Positions 32,116 to 35,503 of a DNA stretch of 35,503 nucleotides are shown here, piece by piece (position 1 is the first letter of the stretch; the number at the start of each line of letters is the position of its first letter). Made by a program: the position numbers and the translations under genes. Under the pieces are notes generated by a model. It made no database searches. It was not told the DNA's origin and saw nothing but the letters and a program-made list of their open reading frames with translations. This DNA comes from Nitrososphaerota archaeon (GTDB lineage: Archaea > Thermoproteota > Bathyarchaeia > Bathyarchaeales > Bathycorpusculaceae). The DNA is taken from contig JAISPR010000032.1 of NCBI GenBank assembly GCA_031274765.1, forward strand, positions 1 through 35,503. The letters are read 5' to 3'.

Positions 32116-32721
32116 ATGATCAAACAAACTAACGTTATTAAGCGAAAAACTTTTGTTGCCAGAGAAGACCTACTAAACCGATTAAGCGAAATTGCCAAAA
32201 CACATGGCTACAGCTTGTTTGATCTGGTTAATGAGATTTTCCAATTAGAAATAGATTCTAACGACACAGAGTTAAACCTAAAAAAAATGGCGACTGACCG
32301 CAGAAAAATAGAAGACGCTCAACACGCAGGCTTTATGCTTGGATTAGAAAACATCTGGTATGATATGGCTGATTTAGCCTACGACAAAAATAAACGCTTG
32401 GCACATAAAAGCTGGTTTGATACAGGAATCTGGTTTGCTTCCCGCTACACCTCAGAAGACCAAAAAACACCATTAAACGCATTTAAAGAGGACCTACTAG
32501 CCTTTATCTGGAATGCCCCAGACCTACAGCTTGAACAGACAACTAATCAGGTCTCAATCAGAGTTACCAGCCCCCGATTTACAGAAGCATATACGTTTTT
32601 GTTCACCTCATTTCTTTTGGGTGCAATGCAGAGATTGGGTTATAAACCAACAGTTCAAGAGGTTACTCAAGGAGTCATCCGGTTAGACTGCATAAAGGAG
32701 GAAAAATATGGTTCAACATAG
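32116..32721 (+). CDS. Ribbon-helix-helix-like protein with unknown C-terminal domain, paralog 1
   Basis: A 201-residue protein I cannot assign to a named family. Residues about 8-48 (VIKRKTFVAREDLLNRLSEI, GYSLFDLVNEIFQLEI) have the strand-helix-helix pattern of ribbon-helix-helix DNA-binding proteins. The C-terminal half (WFDTGIWFASRYTSE ... SFLLGAMQRLGYKPTVQEVTQGVIRL) aligns with paralog 2 and faintly recalls V4R-like ligand domains. ATG at 32116 is preferred; an in-frame TTG at 32068 would add 16 unlike residues. The gene overlaps paralog 2 by 14 bases, so both are probably made together and may form a heterodimer. Confidence 0.75.
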   Translation: MIKQTNVIKRKTFVAREDLLNRLSEIAKTHGYSLFDLVNEIFQLEIDSNDTELNLKKMATDRRKIEDAQHAGFMLGLENIWYDMADLAYDKNKRLAHKSWFDTGIWFASRYTSEDQKTPLNAFKEDLLAFIWNAPDLQLEQTTNQVSIRVTSPRFTEAYTFLFTSFLLGAMQRLGYKPTVQEVTQGVIRLDCIKEEKYGST

Positions 32722-33307
32722 AGAAAAAAAACTAGTTTACGTTAATCCAGACCTGCTTGAAAAAGCCGCTAAAGCCGCTCAGAGCCAAGGAGAAACAGTG
32801 ACCAAATTCCTTGAAGAAGCCTTGACGCAAGCAATAAAGGTCACAGCAGTGGGCTGTGATTTGGAGCAGTCAGGCGAATTTTTTGAAATTATGCAGGCAC
32901 AAAAAATTCTAGGAGACACATTTGTTCCTTTGATTGTTCTAAACTATTTGACTGAACTTGCCTGTAAAGAACAAAAAGAACAATTGAGCACTATATGGTT
33001 TGAGAGTGGGAAGTGGCATGGCAAATATTTAAAGGAGAGATTTGATGATGACGCTGCTAGAGCGTTAAATAGTTTTCTTGTCGTGAGTCGATGGGACTTA
33101 AGTGAGGTCCAAATAAAACAGATAGATGAGACGCTTCGGATCAGATGTGTTTCCACCGTGCTCACTAAAGAGGCCACAGAACATCTTGCCCGGTTCATCA
33201 GTGGGATCATGGAAGGCATGGGTTATTGTACAATAAAAAACGAGGTTCTCAAAGGCATGATAGTGCAGGATTTCAAACAGCAACACATCATTAATCGGCA
33301 ACTATAG
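32708..33307 (+). CDS. Ribbon-helix-helix-like protein, paralog 2
   Basis: A 199-residue homologue of the preceding gene: N-terminal KLVYVNPDLLEKAAKAAQSQ then GETVTKFLEEALTQAI fits a ribbon-helix-helix; the C-terminal WFESGKWHGKYLKERF ... HLARFISGIMEGMGYCTIKN then EVLKGMIVQ parallels WFDTGIWFASRY and EVTQGVIRL in paralog 1. ATG at 32708 has a strong AAGGAGG at 32696-32702 inside the upstream gene. A regulatory role is inferred from the fold guess only. Confidence 0.75.
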   Translation: MVQHREKKLVYVNPDLLEKAAKAAQSQGETVTKFLEEALTQAIKVTAVGCDLEQSGEFFEIMQAQKILGDTFVPLIVLNYLTELACKEQKEQLSTIWFESGKWHGKYLKERFDDDAARALNSFLVVSRWDLSEVQIKQIDETLRIRCVSTVLTKEATEHLARFISGIMEGMGYCTIKNEVLKGMIVQDFKQQHIINRQL

Positions 33308-33539
33308 AGAAAGCAAGCATTAAAATTTTTGCGATACGAAAAATTAAAATAAAAATAATTCATTTTTACAAAATGAACCGCTAAATGACCCCGCAAAAAT
33401 TTTAACCAACATCACAACCCGCCGCTGAACATCAACATAAACATTGGGAGAGATACTTATAGGGCCACTTTTTGGGTAAATACAGGCGAATACGTTTATA
33501 ATTGGGATTGCATTGGAATTGTGCAGGAAGAAAATAGCC

Positions 33540-33767
33540 ATGAAAGTCTTCAAAGTAACTGGCGAAATCAACAAGCCTAGACTCTCGACTTCATTTGTTA
33601 GAGAACTCTTAGCAGACAAAAGTGAACATGCCGTAGAAAAAGTTTATGCTGAAATAGGCAGCCGCCATCGAGTAAAACGTACCCACATAAAAATCACCAG
33701 TGCAGAAGAAATTTCTGCGCAAGATATCAAAAATCCCATCTTAAAAAAAATAGTCACTGGAGAATAA
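33540..33767 (+). CDS. rpl18a: Large-subunit ribosomal protein LX (L18Ae)
   Basis: A 75-residue archaeal ribosomal protein LX. MKVFKVTGEINKP, then EHAVEKVYAEIGSRHRVKRT and HIKITSAEEIS are the hallmark blocks. ATG at 33540 is chosen (AGGAAG upstream); the frame from 33513 adds nine residues not seen in the family. It leads the LX-pfdA-ftsY cluster, an order common in archaea. Confidence 0.93.
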   Translation: MKVFKVTGEINKPRLSTSFVRELLADKSEHAVEKVYAEIGSRHRVKRTHIKITSAEEISAQDIKNPILKKIVTGE

Positions 33768-33771
33768 AAAG

Positions 33772-34200
33772 TTGACTCAAAGAACCCCAGCGGAAGAAGA
33801 ATTACGTAAACTCAGCGTAGAAATGCGTTATTTAGAGCAGACAGCAGATATACTCCAGCAACGCATAACGATGATTAACACAGCCATCGCAGACCTAACC
33901 TACGCCAATACAACTTTAGACAGTGTGGAGAATGAACAAAAAAATACTGAAATGCTTGTTCCCATCGGCGGTAGCTCTTATGTAAAGGTTAGCCTTGCAG
34001 ACACAGACAAAGTTATTGTCGGTTTAGGCTCGGGTGTTTCCGTCGAAAAAACATTGCCTGACGCAAAAGTTACACTCAAAGAACGTCTCGATGAACTTGA
34101 GAAAAACATGATTTCCGCTCAGCAACAGTTCAACCAGGTGGTTGAACGTATAAGTAGCGGCAGAAACAAACTGGAATCGTTGCTTGCAGATAGCAGATAA
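33772..34200 (+). CDS. pfdA: Prefoldin alpha subunit
   Basis: A 142-residue subunit of the hexameric archaeal chaperone prefoldin, which hands unfolded proteins to the thermosome. Two long coiled coils (residues about 5-55 and 100-140) flank a beta-hairpin core (MLVPIGGSSYVKVSL ... VIVGLGSGVSVEKT). TTG start at 33772, four bases after the LX stop, with GGAGAA at 33759-33764. Confidence 0.93.
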   Translation: MTQRTPAEEELRKLSVEMRYLEQTADILQQRITMINTAIADLTYANTTLDSVENEQKNTEMLVPIGGSSYVKVSLADTDKVIVGLGSGVSVEKTLPDAKVTLKERLDELEKNMISAQQQFNQVVERISSGRNKLESLLADSR

Positions 34201-34223
34201 GTCAAACCAAAGAGCGAAAAATA

Positions 34224-35129
34224 ATGTTTGAGAAGCTCAAGTCAGGGTTTAAAGGCTTAGTAAGCAAAGTAACCACGACTGAGCTTAAAGCAGAAAGTTT
34301 AACTCCAGTTGTAACCGATTTTAAAATGACCCTCGCTGAAAATGATGTTGCTTTTCCGGTCGCAGACAAAATCTGTGATAGTCTAATTGAGAGACTATCA
34401 GGAGTTCAGGTTAAACGGATGGAAGACCGTAAAAAAATCGTTGATGAAAATCTTCGTCAGGTTCTCTTAGAGGTCATGTTAACCAACCAAAAAATTGATC
34501 TGATAGAGAGAGCAGAAGCGTGTCGTAGAAAAAAAGAACCCCTAACACTAATGTTTGTGGGTATCAATGGCACAGGCAAAACCACCACCATCGCCAAAGT
34601 TGCGCGGTTCTTTCATAATAAGGGTTACTCGGTTGTGTTAGCTGGTGCAGACACATACCGGGCGGGTTCAATTGAACAACTTGAGGAACATGGTAAACGT
34701 CTGGGTATCCGCGTGATTAAAAGTACCTACGGCGGTGACCCCACAGCAGTTGCTTACGACACAGTTAATCATGCCAAAGCACATGGAATTAACACGGTTC
34801 TAATCGACACCGCGGGTAGAATGCAAACTAACCAGAACCTAATGAATGAACTTAGCAAAGTCAAGCGTGTTGTGCAGCCTGATTTAACGATTTTCACGGT
34901 GGATTCACTTATTGGTAATGATGCGGTACTACAAGCAGAAGAATTTAACAAAGCAATAGGCATTGACGCAACCATACTCACAAAGGTGGATGCAGATGTA
35001 AAAGGCGGTTCAGCTTTGAGTGTAACATATGTAACGCAGAAACCAATTCTCTTCATAGGTGTTGGGCAGACCTATAAGGATTTAGAATTGTTTAATCCTG
35101 ACAAATTTGTCAACATGGTACTTGGCTAA
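34224..35129 (+). CDS. ftsY: Signal recognition particle receptor FtsY
   Basis: A 301-residue SRP GTPase that docks SRP-ribosome complexes at the membrane. N-terminal four-helix N domain (1-100), then G1 GINGTGKTTT (113-122), the DTYRAGSIEQL insertion-box region, G3 DTAGR (195-199), and G4 TKVD (253-256) with GGSALS. It lacks the long acidic A domain, as is usual for short archaeal FtsY. It begins 23 bases after pfdA and probably shares its transcript. Confidence 0.96.
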   Translation: MFEKLKSGFKGLVSKVTTTELKAESLTPVVTDFKMTLAENDVAFPVADKICDSLIERLSGVQVKRMEDRKKIVDENLRQVLLEVMLTNQKIDLIERAEACRRKKEPLTLMFVGINGTGKTTTIAKVARFFHNKGYSVVLAGADTYRAGSIEQLEEHGKRLGIRVIKSTYGGDPTAVAYDTVNHAKAHGINTVLIDTAGRMQTNQNLMNELSKVKRVVQPDLTIFTVDSLIGNDAVLQAEEFNKAIGIDATILTKVDADVKGGSALSVTYVTQKPILFIGVGQTYKDLELFNPDKFVNMVLG

Positions 35130-35503
35130 CAACAAATTGCAAATACAAGCCACGATAAAAAGTAGCATTTTAGGTAGCTATAAATTAACAGCCGAGGCGA
35201 CATAGCTTTAGTGGAAGAAAAAGGTGTTACTTACATTCGGCAGTTTAACCTAAAACAGTCAAAAATTAAATCATGCTCAAAAAATATTCGAAAAAATAAG
35301 AAAATCATCGTAAACATAACCAAAAACACGCAACAACCGGTAATATAAACAATTCAAAATATTTTTTTCCCAAACTGTCAAACGTGAGTTGTTAATCTTT
35401 TTGGAGGTTTTTTAAAAATTCCAAACCATAGGGATAACTCAAAACATGGATGTATACACCTGAATTGTGCCCAACACATGTAGTGAGATATTTAACAGCA
35501 AAC
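35130..35503. other. Spacer after ftsY, to window end
   Basis: About 370 bases without a gene. It holds a family-3 element at 35233-35384. No further feature is recognisable before the window ends. Confidence 0.6.
35233..35384 (-). repeat. Family-3 element, copy C
   Basis: About 152 bp in reverse orientation. Left end ACATTCGGCAGTTT is intact; the right end reads ACGTTTGACAGTTT on the minus strand. The body matches 21669-21821 reversed (AAATCATGCTCAAAAAATAT, AACCAAAAACACGCAACAAC). Target duplication is not evident. Confidence 0.8.

Noticed and set aside
1-35503. CRISPR array
   Set aside because: Repeats in the window are dispersed and of element size (85-260 bp); no regularly spaced short direct repeats with unique spacers were seen, and no cas genes.

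Overview
This is an AT-rich stretch of an archaeal chromosome. Archaeal markers are CDP-archaeol synthase (carS), RadB, an archaeal XPD helicase, a GPN-loop GTPase, a Clp1/Grc3-type RNA kinase, a cyclic-2,3-diphosphoglycerate-synthetase-like protein, and the ribosomal LX - prefoldin alpha - ftsY cluster. TATA-like promoters and TTG starts fit this. The gene set, the non-archaeal-type (bacterial MetK) SAM synthetase and the small GsiB-like KGG proteins suggest a TACK-group archaeon, possibly Bathyarchaeia from an anoxic or gut habitat; that placement is inference from content only.

Layout. 0-4.3 kb: a secreted protein with InlB-like and MucBP-like repeats, then a gene-poor zone holding several small inverted-repeat elements, one nested inside another. 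4.3-6.8 kb: an HTH/DUF5752-like regulator divergent from a glycogen-synthase-like glycosyltransferase, then a DUF2095-like protein. 7.5-9.0 kb: a B12-binding radical SAM protein. 9.2-11.4 kb: six KGG-repeat (GsiB-like) stress-protein genes, all TTG-started behind near-perfect Shine-Dalgarno sites, plus a DUF2795 gene. 11.9-16.0 kb: a methyltransferase, two divergent regulators sharing three copies of a palindromic operator, and metK. 17-20 kb: an HTH protein convergent with a GPN GTPase, and the cDPG-synthetase-like gene. 21.8-23.1 kb: radB-carS. 23.1-25.7 kb: a graveyard of decayed genes (ISL3-type transposase, ABC ATPase fragment, a frameshifted gene) and repeats. 25.7-31 kb: the Clp1-like kinase, a coupled endonuclease-III-like/XPD pair, and an ECF S-component with an AIR-synthase-like protein. 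32-35.1 kb: a tandem pair of paralogous ribbon-helix-helix-like proteins, then LX-pfdA-ftsY.

The most unusual content is between genes. At least five families of short, non-coding, terminal-inverted-repeat elements (MITE-like) recur; two members carry apparent target-site duplications, one contains a second element and has an 'empty site' counterpart elsewhere in the window, and two abut stop codons. Two of the families keep company with each other and with strand-asymmetric tracts (G+T-rich on one strand), always in the same relative orientation. One such tract still encodes a shattered ISL3 transposase, so the asymmetry may be a signature of one-strand-biased decay. No CRISPR array, rRNA or complete tRNA was seen.
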